From assembly GCF_900187995.1 (NCBI RefSeq), contig NZ_FZNZ01000014.1:1-64000 (forward strand): a stretch of DNA of 64,000 nucleotides. The letters are read 5' to 3'. A program made the position numbers and the translations under genes. The notes below the pieces were generated by a model. The model ran no database searches. It was not told where the DNA came from and worked only from the letters and a program-made list of their open reading frames with translations. Below, one piece after another: positions 33,896 through 42,065 of the stretch (positions are counted from its first letter, which is position 1; every line of letters starts with the position of its first letter). The DNA comes from Prevotella jejuni. Its GTDB lineage: Bacteria > Bacteroidota > Bacteroidia > Bacteroidales > Bacteroidaceae.

Positions 33896-34594
33896 TTATT
33901 TCTTATTACACTTCTTCTCCTTATGCGACTTAGGGCCTTTCTTCGCCTTATGCTTCCCAAACATTTTATCACATCCACCGAAGACTATAATTTCATTCAT
34001 CATCGCCGAGTCCTCAGTGATATAAATATCATTATTCTTTTTATCTAAGAGTTCTTTAACTGTCACACTCTTTTTATAATAACCAACACCTCTCACCTCC
34101 AGTGTATCAGTTGGCAGAGCTTTCACAGCATAGTCGCCCTCAATATCGGTGACATCTCCTTTTTTTGTGTCCTTCGACTCAACAACGGCTCCAATAATAG
34201 GCTCCTTTGTCTTTGTATCGAACACCTTCCCACGTAATAGCACAGCATCAGGGTGACCATTGGTCAGGTCTACCGCTCTTATAGAATCATTCTTTATCGT
34301 TTTATCCTTAAAGTCAGGACTAATCTTACTCTCTGTTTGTACCATAGCAGCCATTGGCAATACTGTCACACAGACGCCTGCTGCAATACCCGCAACCTTC
34401 AATCCCAATCCTCCACGCTGCTTGTTCCTCAGTTGTTCTTCGAGGTAACGAATCTCCTTCTCGCAGCCTGGGCAAGTACCAGAACACTCGCCCTCATGAT
34501 GACACTCTACCGGCTTGTAGCTTATTCCATTCTCTTTCGCAACTCTCTGACGAACCTCTTTCAGGACTTTGCAGATAGCTTTCCCTTTTTCCAT
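33896..34594 (-). CDS. Cys-rich membrane-anchored carboxypeptidase-regulatory-like protein, paralogue 1
   Basis: A 232-residue paralogue, first gene of the operon. Residues 1-90 are almost identical to paralogue 2, including the Cys set CHHEGECSGTCPGCEKEIRY and the membrane segment; the sandwich then differs (LLRGKVFDTKTKEPIIGAVV, DVTDIEGDYAVKALPTDTLE). It ends in the basic KSHKEKKCNKK tail. Function unknown. The pattern of near-identical N-termini and divergent C-terminal domains suggests a shared anchoring or processing module carrying different external domains. Confidence 0.8.
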   Translation of the reverse strand: MEKGKAICKVLKEVRQRVAKENGISYKPVECHHEGECSGTCPGCEKEIRYLEEQLRNKQRGGLGLKVAGIAAGVCVTVLPMAAMVQTESKISPDFKDKTIKNDSIRAVDLTNGHPDAVLLRGKVFDTKTKEPIIGAVVESKDTKKGDVTDIEGDYAVKALPTDTLEVRGVGYYKKSVTVKELLDKKNNDIYITEDSAMMNEIIVFGGCDKMFGKHKAKKGPKSHKEKKCNKK

Positions 34595-34634
34595 AAATTA
34601 TCGTTTAAGTGTTAGAACATAATAGTTTTCGCCA

Positions 34635-34664
34635 CAAATATATAAAAAAAAGAGGATAAACAAG
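34635..34664 (-). promoter_or_regulatory. Promoter of the five-paralogue operon
   Basis: Minus-strand TATATTTG (34635-34642) with a CTTG at 34661-34664 (18-bp spacing), 41 bp before the ATG of paralogue 1. A palindrome AACAAATTTGTT follows upstream at about 34674-34685 and could be an operator. Confidence 0.6.
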
Positions 34665-34689
34665 AATGTTCTAACAAATTTGTTAGGCG

Positions 34690-34855
34690 GGTGTTGGGTG
34701 TTAGGTGTTTAGTGTTGGGTGGTGATGGAATGCCTTTGTTGGGTGTTAGGTGGTAATTTTTGGGTGTTAGGTGTTTAATGTTAGGTGTTGATGGCGTGCT
34801 TTGTTGGGTGTTAGATGTTTACTATTGAGTATTAAAGTCTACATGTTAGTAATAT
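34690..34855. repeat. GTGTTGGGTGTTAGGTG minisatellite
   Basis: Variants of GTGTTGGGTG, GTTAGGTGTT and TTGATGG repeat irregularly. The same family occurs at 10660-10690, 10815-10875, 33765-33800, 45856-45955, 48168-48250, 48780-48848, 53940-54110 and 55150-55190, always outside genes except for the relic at 33769 and a linker in the DUF438 gene. Confidence 0.8.
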
Positions 34856-34904
34856 CATATTAAACATCCACAACTACAAACGTCATTGGTTTTCTCTTAG
34901 TAGC

Positions 34905-35076
34905 TTGGGGCTCCCCTCCTTCGGAGGGGTTGGGGGAGGTCCCCTCTATCCACCTTTCCCCTTGTCTATTTTTTCGTCCTTCTTCGTTCGAGAACATGCC
35001 CTTCTTCGTTCGAGAACATGCCCTTCTTGGGGCAAGAGGAGGCCCTTCTTGAGGCAAGAAAGGCGTCTTCTCCAAT
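34905..35076. repeat. CCTCCGAAGGAGG palindrome followed by a 22-bp array
   Basis: CTCCCCTCCTTCGGAGGGG and TTGGGGGAGGTCCCCTC (about 34909-34945), then GTCCTTCT or GCCCTTCT at 34976, 34998, 35020 and 35042, 22 bp apart. The same pair, in the same order, is repeated at 54190-54375, so the two elements travel or expand together. From 35077 to 35410 I see no gene; short frames there lack any support. Confidence 0.85.
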
Positions 35077-35410
35077 AGAGTATGTAACATATTGATTTCT
35101 TGTGTGTTATAGACTCGATTACAGAGGAGAGAGTTCTCGCTTTTTGAACGGATTAAGCACAATAGTATGTAATGATTTCCTACTTCTTCACGAACGCCTT
35201 ATAGAGATAATCTCACACCACACACTCCTCCCAGCGGAGGTTGAGAAGGAGGAAAGATCACTTTTCTCATACGTTCGACCGTGGGTAGAATGTATCTGTT
35301 TCGACTGTGCTCTCTGTGAGAGAAGGAAACTGCCAATCAGCAAGAAAACAAACGAATAGACTTTTGTTAAGAGAAGAATACATACCAAACGCACAAACGT
35401 ATAGACACAA

Positions 35411-35466
35411 AAATCCCCTCTCCAAAACCATTCCTACGGTCGACACCGTTGGTTCTGAGAGGGGAC
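35411..35466 (-). terminator. Terminator of the GldB-like gene
   Basis: On the minus strand CCCCTCTC-GAACC-ACGG pairs with CCGT-GGAATGGTT-GAGAGGGG around TGTCGA, followed by ATTTTTGTG. Long stem with a few mismatches, 36 bp after the stop. Confidence 0.75.
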
Positions 35467-35501
35467 TGTATAATTGTTTCAGCTCAACTGAGTAGTAGCC
35501 G

Positions 35502-36314
35502 CTAATATCCAGTGGTATTAAACTTAGAGAAATCTGTCATACGAAGCAGTTCCTCATACGAGATCTTTGAGTTCTTTTTCATATATTCATCGACCGCCTC
35601 TTCGTAACGACTGTGATAGATGCGCTTCGACATGACCTGATTAACAAGCCATTGTATCTTTCCTATTTGTAGATCACGCTCCACCTGCGGACGCGACTCA
35701 AAGTGTTGAAGAGGATAAACACTCATCAAATAGAAGGTCATACAGTCTGGAAGGATGTATTCACGCGACATCTGTTTGCGCTGTGTAGGCGAATAGAACT
35801 TCGCATACAATGGGTAGTTAGGGCCGAGATACTTATCCAATGATATGCCTATCGTACCGTTACCGACCACAATACTCTGGTCTAAAGCTGATATCTGGGC
35901 ATAGACTCTTGGTATGGCAACGTTTGGCAATAATTGTCTCAACCGTTTGAAAGCCGAACTAAACTGGTGGTCAAGGTCCTCCGTATTGGCATACTCCGAC
36001 TCGACAGCGGCAATAACCGACTGTAAAGTTGTGTCTTGATAGAACTTCAAGAACTTAGTATTGATGTCAGGGTCGGTTATCTCGCCTATCTTTACTACAT
36101 CTTCTATTAGCGTACGAGTCTCTATAGGATACTCAGTATTCATCTGCTGGAGGGCAGAGAAGTCACCTGTTGTCAAATAACGATACTCCAAACGGTCATA
36201 GCGATCTATCTCAAACAATAGAGAGGAGTCTCTCCCATCATCTGATGTAAGCCTAAACTGACAACCAACGCAGGTAAACAGTACAACAACTAATATGTAA
36301 TAGAGATATTTCAC
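35502..36314 (-). CDS. GldB-like lipoprotein
   Basis: A 270-residue lipoprotein: signal peptide with lipobox FTCVGC (Cys18). The region GNGTIGISLDKYLGPNYPLY with a following Tyr/Pro-rich stretch, LPDCMTFYLMSVYPLQ, KIQWLVNQVM and the helical end match the GldB family. GldB is essential for gliding in Flavobacterium, but non-gliding Bacteroidales, including Prevotella, carry it too, so it need not imply motility. It probably acts in the periplasm or at the outer membrane. It is a single gene with its own promoter and terminator; no other gld genes are in the window. Confidence 0.65.
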   Translation of the reverse strand: MKYLYYILVVVLFTCVGCQFRLTSDDGRDSSLLFEIDRYDRLEYRYLTTGDFSALQQMNTEYPIETRTLIEDVVKIGEITDPDINTKFLKFYQDTTLQSVIAAVESEYANTEDLDHQFSSAFKRLRQLLPNVAIPRVYAQISALDQSIVVGNGTIGISLDKYLGPNYPLYAKFYSPTQRKQMSREYILPDCMTFYLMSVYPLQHFESRPQVERDLQIGKIQWLVNQVMSKRIYHSRYEEAVDEYMKKNSKISYEELLRMTDFSKFNTTGY

Positions 36315-36347
36315 TGGTTACTTTTTACAATATTTGAGTATTCTCTG

Positions 36348-36379
36348 CAAAATTACTAAAAATTATTTTAAAGCGCAAG
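36348..36379 (-). promoter_or_regulatory. Promoter of the GldB-like gene
   Basis: Minus-strand CTTG (36376-36379), 20 bp, TAATTTTG (36348-36355), 34 bp before the ATG at 36314. Confidence 0.7.
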
Positions 36380-36424
36380 TGATATGCTAAAAATATTAAA
36401 AAGGCATGTAATCTTTTCTTATTT

Positions 36425-37462
36425 TTATTCAGGTAGAGTCTCAAAGAGCTTATGTCCTTTCACATAATACTGCCAAAGAAGGGAATACTCCTTGCGTCCA
36501 TCATGCGTACAGGACGGTAAATTCTCTCTATGACCATCGATCTTCTCAAGATAACTTGGTAGTCGTTCAAACTCGTGTCTCCACTTCTTAAAGGCACGAC
36601 GTGCCGATAGTATCGCTTTGAACTCACCCCAATTACGCTTCTGTATCAGTGCTTGAAATGCTGCGAGATAGTCTAAGAACCATCTTACACGCATGACATG
36701 CTTCAACTCATCCTCTGGTAAGTTCTTCCACAACATAGTAAGGTTATTGCGGAAGTTCAGGAAGGTCTTACGTGGATTCGACTTGGGTAACGTACCGCCT
36801 CCGACGTGATAGACATAGCTCTCAGGAAAGCAGAAGATGCGTTTACCCATCTGATGCAGACGCCAACAGAGGTCTATTTCCTCATTGTGGGCAAAGAAAC
36901 GCCCATCTAAACCGCCTGCTGTCCAATAGTCTTTAGCACGTATCATTAGGCAAGCACCTGTTGCCCAAAGTACTTCCTCACTGTTATCATACTGCCCATT
37001 ATCGTCCTCCACCGTGTCAAAGATGCGCCCTCTGCAGAACGGATAACCGTAACGGTCGAGGAAGCCACCCGATGCACCAGCATACTCAAAAGCGTCAGGA
37101 TTGGCCACAGAGAGCAACTTCGGCTGACAAGCCGCTATGTCTTCATGGGCTTCCATCTCCTCTATGAGCGGTGTTAACCAGTGGTGGGTCACCTCGACAT
37201 CACTGTTTAGTAGCACGTAATACTCGCTGTCTACCTGCTTAAGAGCACGGTTATAGCCCTCAGCAAAGCCATAGTTCTTCGTCAACTCAATCACCCGCAA
37301 GTAGGGATAAGTAGCTTTTAACCATGCGACAGAATCGTCTGTTGAGGCATTGTCAGCAATGATTATCTCGGCTTCATTACGTGAGAAATTCAGCACAGAA
37401 GGCAGGTATTGCTCCATCATGCTACGTCCGTTCCAGTTCAGAATGACAATGGCTACTTTCAT
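36425..37462 (-). CDS. Family 2 glycosyltransferase
   Basis: A 345-residue cytoplasmic or membrane-associated GT-A enzyme. VAIVILNWNGRSMMEQYLPS starts the nucleotide-sugar fold; ADNASTDDS and LLNSDVEV give the metal and UDP-sugar binding Asp residues; ATGACLMIRA and FFAHNEEIDLCWRL are acceptor-side motifs of rhamnosyl/WcaA-type transferases. The C-terminal 110 residues are helical and basic. It should add a sugar to a surface glycan, but donor and acceptor are unknown. It overlaps mtaB by ATGA (4 nt), so the two are cotranscribed and coupled although functionally unrelated. Confidence 0.88.
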   Translation of the reverse strand: MKVAIVILNWNGRSMMEQYLPSVLNFSRNEAEIIIADNASTDDSVAWLKATYPYLRVIELTKNYGFAEGYNRALKQVDSEYYVLLNSDVEVTHHWLTPLIEEMEAHEDIAACQPKLLSVANPDAFEYAGASGGFLDRYGYPFCRGRIFDTVEDDNGQYDNSEEVLWATGACLMIRAKDYWTAGGLDGRFFAHNEEIDLCWRLHQMGKRIFCFPESYVYHVGGGTLPKSNPRKTFLNFRNNLTMLWKNLPEDELKHVMRVRWFLDYLAAFQALIQKRNWGEFKAILSARRAFKKWRHEFERLPSYLEKIDGHRENLPSCTHDGRKEYSLLWQYYVKGHKLFETLPE

Positions 37463-38808
37463 AAGAGGTCTGCTTTTAATGAGCTCTGGTCGAAGTTGAA
37501 CTCGCCTAAACGTACTCGGAGGATTTGGTTGTCATACTCCTCTTTTGCCTGTGCAGGCGATAGCTCCACTCGAATATAGTTATCTGTGAAGCCATGCATA
37601 GCCTTTCCACGTGCGGCTTTCTCGAAGAGTACGTTGGCTTCCTGCCCTATATGCTCCGCATAGAAAGCACGTGTCTTCTCATCCGACAGCTTCAAGAGCT
37701 TGTGAGCACGGTGTTTCTTCTCACGGTCGTCTACCACGTAAGGGATCGAGAGGGCCGCTGTTCCTGGGCGTTCAGAGTAGGGGAAGACATGCAGTTGGGT
37801 GATAGGAAGGGAATTGAGAAAGTTATAACAGTCCTCAAAATACTCTGGTCTTTCACCACGAGAACCCACCATTACATCCACACCGATAAATGCTTTCGGC
37901 ATCTTCTCCTTAATGAGTCGTATCTTGTGGGCAAAGAGCTGCGTGTCATAACGGCGGTGCATCAACTTCAACACCTCGTCAGAACCACTCTGAAGGGGGA
38001 TATGGAAATGAGGCACAAAGGCTCGTGACTCGGCACAATAGGCTATTAAGTCATCGTCAATCAGGTCGGGCTCCAACGAACTAATGCGGTAACGCTGTAT
38101 TCCCTCAACCTTATCTAATGCCTTGACAAGGTCTAAGAAACTCTCGCCAGTGGTCTTTCCAAAGTCACCTATGTTCACTCCCGTTAGCACAATCTCCTTT
38201 CCTCCTTCCTTGGCAGCCTCCTCTGCCTGTGCAACAAGCGACTGAATGGTAGGGTTACGAGAGAAACCTCGTGCAAAGGGAATCGTACAATAAGTACAGA
38301 AGTAATTACATCCATCTTGTACTTTAAGGAAGTAGCGCGTGCGATTACCACGTGAGCAACTTGCCTGAAAACTCTTGATATCCTTCGTCTTAACAGAGTG
38401 GTACTCCCCTTCCTGTGCTTCTTCCTTAGCAGAATCGACCTTATTCCATGCGTCACTAAGGTACTGCACGAGGTCAGCCTTCTCATTACTCCCCAAGACA
38501 AGGTCAACTCCTTCAATCTTCGCTACCGTTGCACTCTCAAGCTGAGCATAGCAACCTGTCACGATGACAAAGGCTCCTGGGTTCTGACGGACCATACGAT
38601 GAATGATCTGACGGCACTTATGATCGGCAACCTCAGTGACCGAACAGGTGTTAATCAGGCAGATGTCTGCCTGCTCTGTCTTCTTCGCTTCACGCACGCC
38701 CATATTATATAAGGTACGCGCGAAGGTACTTGTCTCTGAGAAATTGAGCTTACAACCCAACGTATAGAACTTGGCTGTCTTGCCTTGAAATGCTGCTGTA
38801 TCTATCAT
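37459..38808 (-). CDS. mtaB: tRNA t6A37 methylthiotransferase
   Basis: Radical SAM methylthiotransferase that converts t6A37 to ms2t6A in tRNAs. N-terminal UPF0004 domain with YTLGCKLN, ADICLINTCSVTE and VTGCYAQ carrying the three Cys of the auxiliary cluster; radical SAM motif VQDGCNYFCTYCTIPFARG (CX3CX2C); C-terminal TRAM-like region (HGFTDNYIRVEL). I start it at the ATG at 38808 (449 aa), because the family begins MIDTAAFQGKTAKFYTLGCK there and a perfect promoter lies inside the longer frame (38817-38848). This would leave a leader of only a few nt. Cotranscribed with the following glycosyltransferase. MtaB rather than MiaB is inferred from the CKLN motif. Confidence 0.93.
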   Translation of the reverse strand: MIDTAAFQGKTAKFYTLGCKLNFSETSTFARTLYNMGVREAKKTEQADICLINTCSVTEVADHKCRQIIHRMVRQNPGAFVIVTGCYAQLESATVAKIEGVDLVLGSNEKADLVQYLSDAWNKVDSAKEEAQEGEYHSVKTKDIKSFQASCSRGNRTRYFLKVQDGCNYFCTYCTIPFARGFSRNPTIQSLVAQAEEAAKEGGKEIVLTGVNIGDFGKTTGESFLDLVKALDKVEGIQRYRISSLEPDLIDDDLIAYCAESRAFVPHFHIPLQSGSDEVLKLMHRRYDTQLFAHKIRLIKEKMPKAFIGVDVMVGSRGERPEYFEDCYNFLNSLPITQLHVFPYSERPGTAALSIPYVVDDREKKHRAHKLLKLSDEKTRAFYAEHIGQEANVLFEKAARGKAMHGFTDNYIRVELSPAQAKEEYDNQILRVRLGEFNFDQSSLKADLL

Positions 38809-38816
38809 ATAACCTG

Positions 38817-38848
38817 CAAAGTTACAGTAAAATGAACACATTACCAAA
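38817..38848 (-). promoter_or_regulatory. Promoter of mtaB, nearly leaderless
   Basis: Minus-strand TTTG (38845-38848), exactly 20 bp, TAACTTTG (38817-38824). With the usual start 5-7 bp downstream the transcript would begin within about 5 nt of the ATG at 38808. Confidence 0.8.
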
Positions 38849-39069
38849 GAAAAGAGGCCGTTTGCACATTATAAAAAGGTAAGAAAGACAAAGAAAAGAA
38901 GATTTTTCACGCCAAGAGAAGACTTTTAGATAGCAAAAAACGAAGCCTTTTCAAATTGTGTAGGCACACATCTAAAACGTTAACATTTATTTACTATTTG
39001 TATATAGTTGAGTATCAACACTTTGCAAGAACACCGCTTTCAAAGAATAAAAAAAGTCCTAAAAATATT

Positions 39070-39099
39070 ATTGCCGTATAAAAAAAATACTTACCTTTG
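39070..39099 (+). promoter_or_regulatory. Promoter of a small lipoprotein gene
   Basis: ATTG (39070-39073), 18 bp, TACCTTTG (39092-39099), 52 bp before the ATG at 39151. From 38849 to 39069 I see nothing else. Confidence 0.7.
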
Positions 39100-39150
39100 C
39101 ATCGTTTTAACAAACAAATGATTGTTTTACAGATTTAAAAAAGCAAAGAA

Positions 39151-39336
39151 ATGAAGAAATTAGTTTTAATGTTCGTAGCTATTGCAGCTATCTCTTTCGC
39201 ATCATGTGGTGGTAACTCTAAGCCAGCTGCAAACGCTGACTCTACTGCAGACTCTACTGCAGACTCAGCTATGGTAGATAGCGCTAACGCTGACTCAGCT
39301 GCTGCTGACTCAGTTGCTCCAGACTCTGTTAAGTAA
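39151..39336 (+). CDS. Small Asp/Ser-repeat lipoprotein
   Basis: A 61-residue lipoprotein: signal peptide with lipobox ISFASC (Cys19), then a short mature part made of imperfect repeats of ADSTADS, ADSA and PDSVK. Acidic and without Cys after the lipid anchor. It has a clear promoter and a strong terminator, so it is a real single-gene unit and may be strongly expressed. Function unknown; such short acidic lipoproteins are common in Prevotella. Confidence 0.88.
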   Translation: MKKLVLMFVAIAAISFASCGGNSKPAANADSTADSTADSAMVDSANADSAAADSVAPDSVK

Positions 39337-39369
39337 TTCAGAGTACGAACAGAAAAAGAGAGAAATTGG

Positions 39370-39398
39370 CCGCAGGACCTTGTCCTGCGGTTTTTTTT
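39370..39398 (+). terminator. Strong rho-independent terminator of the small lipoprotein gene
   Basis: CCGCAGGAC and GTCCTGCGG form a perfect 9-bp stem with a CTT loop, followed by eight T. It lies 33 bp after the stop codon. Confidence 0.97.
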
Positions 39399-39740
39399 GT
39401 GCCTATAAGGCTGAACTATATCTGTCAACAGGCTGTTCTAATAGCTTCTACCGCATTTTAAGCAGTCGACTCCATCCATGAGAAGAAAAAAAGGATTAGT
39501 CGGTCTATGCTTTTCTACGCTATCACTCTACCCCTACATTAGCATACCTTCTATACTGCTTATCTATACACTCAGATAAAGCACGCCCTAACCACCTACC
39601 CTATCCATACATGCTTTGGAACTGACAAGTCTATCAGTCACAAAAAGAAAAGCGAAAAGGAAAACATAGAAACAGCTTTGCAATACAAGACAGCACGTAC
39701 TTCTTGTAAAGAGTTTTCAATCCTCTCCTTACCAGTACAC

Positions 39741-39836
39741 GCCCTTCATGATTGAAGAAGACGCCCTTCAACGTTGAAGAACATGCCCTTCTTGCACCAA
39801 GAACACGCCCTTCTTGCACCAAGAAGAGGCCTTTCT
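39741..39836. repeat. 22-bp periodic array
   Basis: GCCCTTC at 39741, 39763, 39785 and 39807 and GCCTTTCT at 39829, each 22 bp apart, with spacers such as ATGATTGAAGA and TGCACCAAGAAC. The surrounding 39399-39740 and 39837-40129 show no convincing gene. Confidence 0.88.
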
Positions 39837-40129
39837 ACAACCGACCTCACAACCCTCTGACATCATGCGACTTACGTCTGCGACCTTCACATGCGTTTCT
39901 TTTGTAGTTGTCTACAATCTTATTCCTTCTTTGTAAATATATTTCAATCCATAGAGAAAAGTGTTTCCGAATCCACGTCAGTTCTTATAGAAATCATCAA
40001 CACCAAGCAATTTTCTACGATTAAGTACGTTTACACTATAAAAGAGATAGGGTTCTTTTGTCTCTTTTGGTTTGCTTGCAACAGCAAGCACACTTATTTT
40101 GAAGAAAGTAGTCGGTTAATTCGTAAAGT

Positions 40130-40489
40130 ATGAGACATCTTTTATATCCTTTCTTATTGTCAGTTCTGCTCATCGCATGCAGCAGGTACAACGGACCCGT
40201 TTATCCCCAAGCATTTACAGGTGAGTGGGTAGGCGTGAAAAAGACTATCGTCGGTATGCCTCCAATACTCGAGGTGACCGACTCAACTGCGGTTTTCGAC
40301 CCAGGGATGGGCGACACCTGCAGATGGTTTACCCATTATCACTTTGCGAAAGACTCGCTTTTCTTAGTGTATAACGAGGAGGACACCGCCCGATGTAAGG
40401 TTTTAGAATTACATGATAGTGTGTTGGTTATCGAAGGATTACCATGGTATGAAAAGCAAACAGTAGCGTTCAGGCGGCAAAAGAGATAA
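40130..40489 (+). CDS. Small lipoprotein, lipocalin-like beta fold suspected
   Basis: A 119-residue lipoprotein: signal peptide with lipobox VLLIAC (Cys18), then GEWVGVKKTIVGMPPILEVT, a Trp-rich start like that of lipocalin-type barrels, and alternating hydrophobic strands (FAKDSLFLVYNEEDTARCKV, LHDSVLVIEGLPWYEKQTVA). Two later Cys (in GDTCRWF and TARCKV) could form a disulfide. The fold is inferred from strand pattern only. No promoter was recognised. It converges on the next gene, whose stop is 21 bp away. Confidence 0.7.
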   Translation: MRHLLYPFLLSVLLIACSRYNGPVYPQAFTGEWVGVKKTIVGMPPILEVTDSTAVFDPGMGDTCRWFTHYHFAKDSLFLVYNEEDTARCKVLELHDSVLVIEGLPWYEKQTVAFRRQKR

Positions 40490-40509
40490 GTAGCATCTCG
40501 AAGTTCGTC

Positions 40510-41022
40510 TTATTCTCTGACGATAACTCCCTTATCCAAGTTGATAGTAAGCATCTTACGCTCCTTCCCAAAGTCCTTCAGATACTTGAATTTCACCCTA
40601 TAATCTTCGCGAGTAATCCCTGCAACTCCCTTTTGATAGACGATTTTGTAAGATGAAAACAAGGCAACATCAGCCATCAGAACACCCGCTTTCTTATAGC
40701 CTAAGTATTGTTGGAAATAAGAATCAAAGGGCAGATAACTGTCTTGATGACTATCGACATACCGCCTCACAAGGGTCTTAGCGAGTTCAAACTCCTTGTC
40801 GCTCAGTTGTTTCGGCACCTCTGTTCGCCTCTTATCAAACAGCGAGTCACCATTAGCCGTTACTGCCTTCTCAGAAACAACATTGTATATTTTCTGTCCT
40901 TCTTCGTCCTTTGCGTAGACAAACACCGTGTCGTATGGAGAATGAACAGCCTCAGCCTTCCTCGTCCTCGTCGTACAAGAGAGAAGAAAGAAGCAAGATA
41001 AGAGTATTAGAACCGTCTTCAT
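40510..41022 (-). CDS. Hypothetical lipoprotein
   Basis: A 170-residue lipoprotein: lipobox FLLSC (Cys16), mature part with YDTVFVYAKDEEGQKIYNVV, KEFELAKTLVRRYVDSHQDS and a basic, beta-rich C-terminus (KYLKDFGKERKMLTINLDKG). I know no family. It begins 9 bp after the stop of the lipoprotein gene upstream, so the two probably form an operon. Confidence 0.75.
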   Translation of the reverse strand: MKTVLILLSCFFLLSCTTRTRKAEAVHSPYDTVFVYAKDEEGQKIYNVVSEKAVTANGDSLFDKRRTEVPKQLSDKEFELAKTLVRRYVDSHQDSYLPFDSYFQQYLGYKKAGVLMADVALFSSYKIVYQKGVAGITREDYRVKFKYLKDFGKERKMLTINLDKGVIVRE

Positions 41023-41031
41023 ACGTCACAA

Positions 41032-41580
41032 TTACTTACTCTTCAAGGGAATATCCCCTACAAATATCCAAACCGAACCAATCTCCCCACTCCCCGTTTT
41101 CATTAATGGCGAGAAGATACTGTCAGCATTTTCTCTTTCGATAGGATACCGCTTATTCATAAACCAGACGGCATCCTTCGTGCGATAAAGATTCATTTTG
41201 ATATAGGGTTTGTCTGATACATAATAGCCACCATATTCTTTCAAATCCTCATAATTTGGGAAGTCTTGCACCAAGATACCCAATGTCAGTCCCTGACCTG
41301 TTATGGTATGCGAGAGGACTCCATCGGTATATACCCATCCATGCAACAGTGTAAAGAACTTATTTCCGATACCTATTGGAGTCGTGTTGAAGTCGTAATC
41401 TCCACATTCCATGATGACTATGTCGTCCTTGAACTCCTTTAGATATTCCCTCTGGTCAGGGAAATGACCTGCTGCCACACCCGAATCCTTCGCCTCATCA
41501 GATTGCTTTGTCTTGCAGGCAAGCAATAGAAGCGAGAGAAAGAACAGTGTTAGGGCCGTTTGATATCTTCTCATACGCAT
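41032..41580 (-). CDS. Hypothetical lipoprotein
   Basis: I use the ATG at 41580 (182 aa; another in frame at 41574) because the longer frame from 41703 includes the promoter and its first 41 residues do not resemble a signal. The chosen start gives a proper signal peptide with lipobox LLLLAC. The mature protein has YLKEFKDDIVIMECGDYDFN, GNKFFTLLHGWVYTDGVLSH, YGGYYVSDKPYIKMNL and SGEIGSVWIFVGDIPLKSK. No family recognised. It is the first gene of a two-gene lipoprotein operon. Confidence 0.75.
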   Translation of the reverse strand: MRMRRYQTALTLFFLSLLLLACKTKQSDEAKDSGVAAGHFPDQREYLKEFKDDIVIMECGDYDFNTTPIGIGNKFFTLLHGWVYTDGVLSHTITGQGLTLGILVQDFPNYEDLKEYGGYYVSDKPYIKMNLYRTKDAVWFMNKRYPIERENADSIFSPLMKTGSGEIGSVWIFVGDIPLKSK

Positions 41581-41628
41581 CGTTATAGTATGTTTATAGT
41601 GTTCGTAAATAGCTGCTGTTAGCTGCGT

Positions 41629-41659
41629 CAAAGATACAAAAAGATTCCCAAACAACAAG
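41629..41659 (-). promoter_or_regulatory. Promoter of the two-lipoprotein operon
   Basis: Minus-strand TATCTTTG (41629-41636) with CTTG at 41656-41659 (19-bp spacing), about 50 bp before the ATG at 41580. It decides the start of the first gene. Confidence 0.65.
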
Positions 41660-41744
41660 GCTTTTTCACTGATTATCAGCCTAAAAACAAAAATCCTCCC
41701 CACCCAGAAGAGTGAAGAGGACGATGTCGTATTGTGTTCTGAAC

Positions 41745-42005
41745 TTACAATGCGGTGAAAGCAGCTACAAAACCAAAGATGATACCTGGCGTGTTAGCAA
41801 TTGCCAAAGGCCAATCACGCTTCTCCTTGAACAATCCGTATGCGACCCACAAGGTACAGTTTATACCTGCCATAAATGGCTGAATAAAGGTTCCCTTCTG
41901 CCCCGCTAAGTTGTTTCCTATCTGTGGGATGTAGAATACATACATCAAAATAGATGTCACCATACCAACCCATCCCATAGAGGTGAAGAACTTTTCTTTT
42001 GTCAT
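41745..42005 (-). CDS. SemiSWEET-type sugar transporter
   Basis: An 86-residue integral membrane protein with three hydrophobic segments (about 8-27, 40-58, 67-85), the size of a SemiSWEET. YIPQIGNNL is the PQ-loop signature; GTFIQPFMAGINCTLWVAYG contains the Asn and Trp expected in the sugar-binding pocket of the dimer. SemiSWEETs move sugars by facilitated diffusion. It probably shares a transcript with the small membrane protein gene 60 bp upstream. Confidence 0.88.
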   Translation of the reverse strand: MTKEKFFTSMGWVGMVTSILMYVFYIPQIGNNLAGQKGTFIQPFMAGINCTLWVAYGLFKEKRDWPLAIANTPGIIFGFVAAFTAL

Positions 42006-42065
42006 AATTGTATTTATTAATTGTTATCTATAATCTTAACGACGCTTCAACAGTCTGATTAATCG

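Noticed and set aside
35502-36314. GldB-like gene as proof of gliding motility
   Set aside because: No other gld or spr genes are in the window, and non-gliding Bacteroidales keep GldB-like proteins.
39634-39822. Minus-strand ORF across the 22-bp array
   Set aside because: Encodes only repeat-derived Arg/Val/Phe-rich sequence and has no gene-like features.
39891-40133. 80-codon ORF before the small lipoprotein gene
   Set aside because: AT-rich, no promoter, no recognisable signal or domain; its 4-nt overlap with the next ORF is likely chance.
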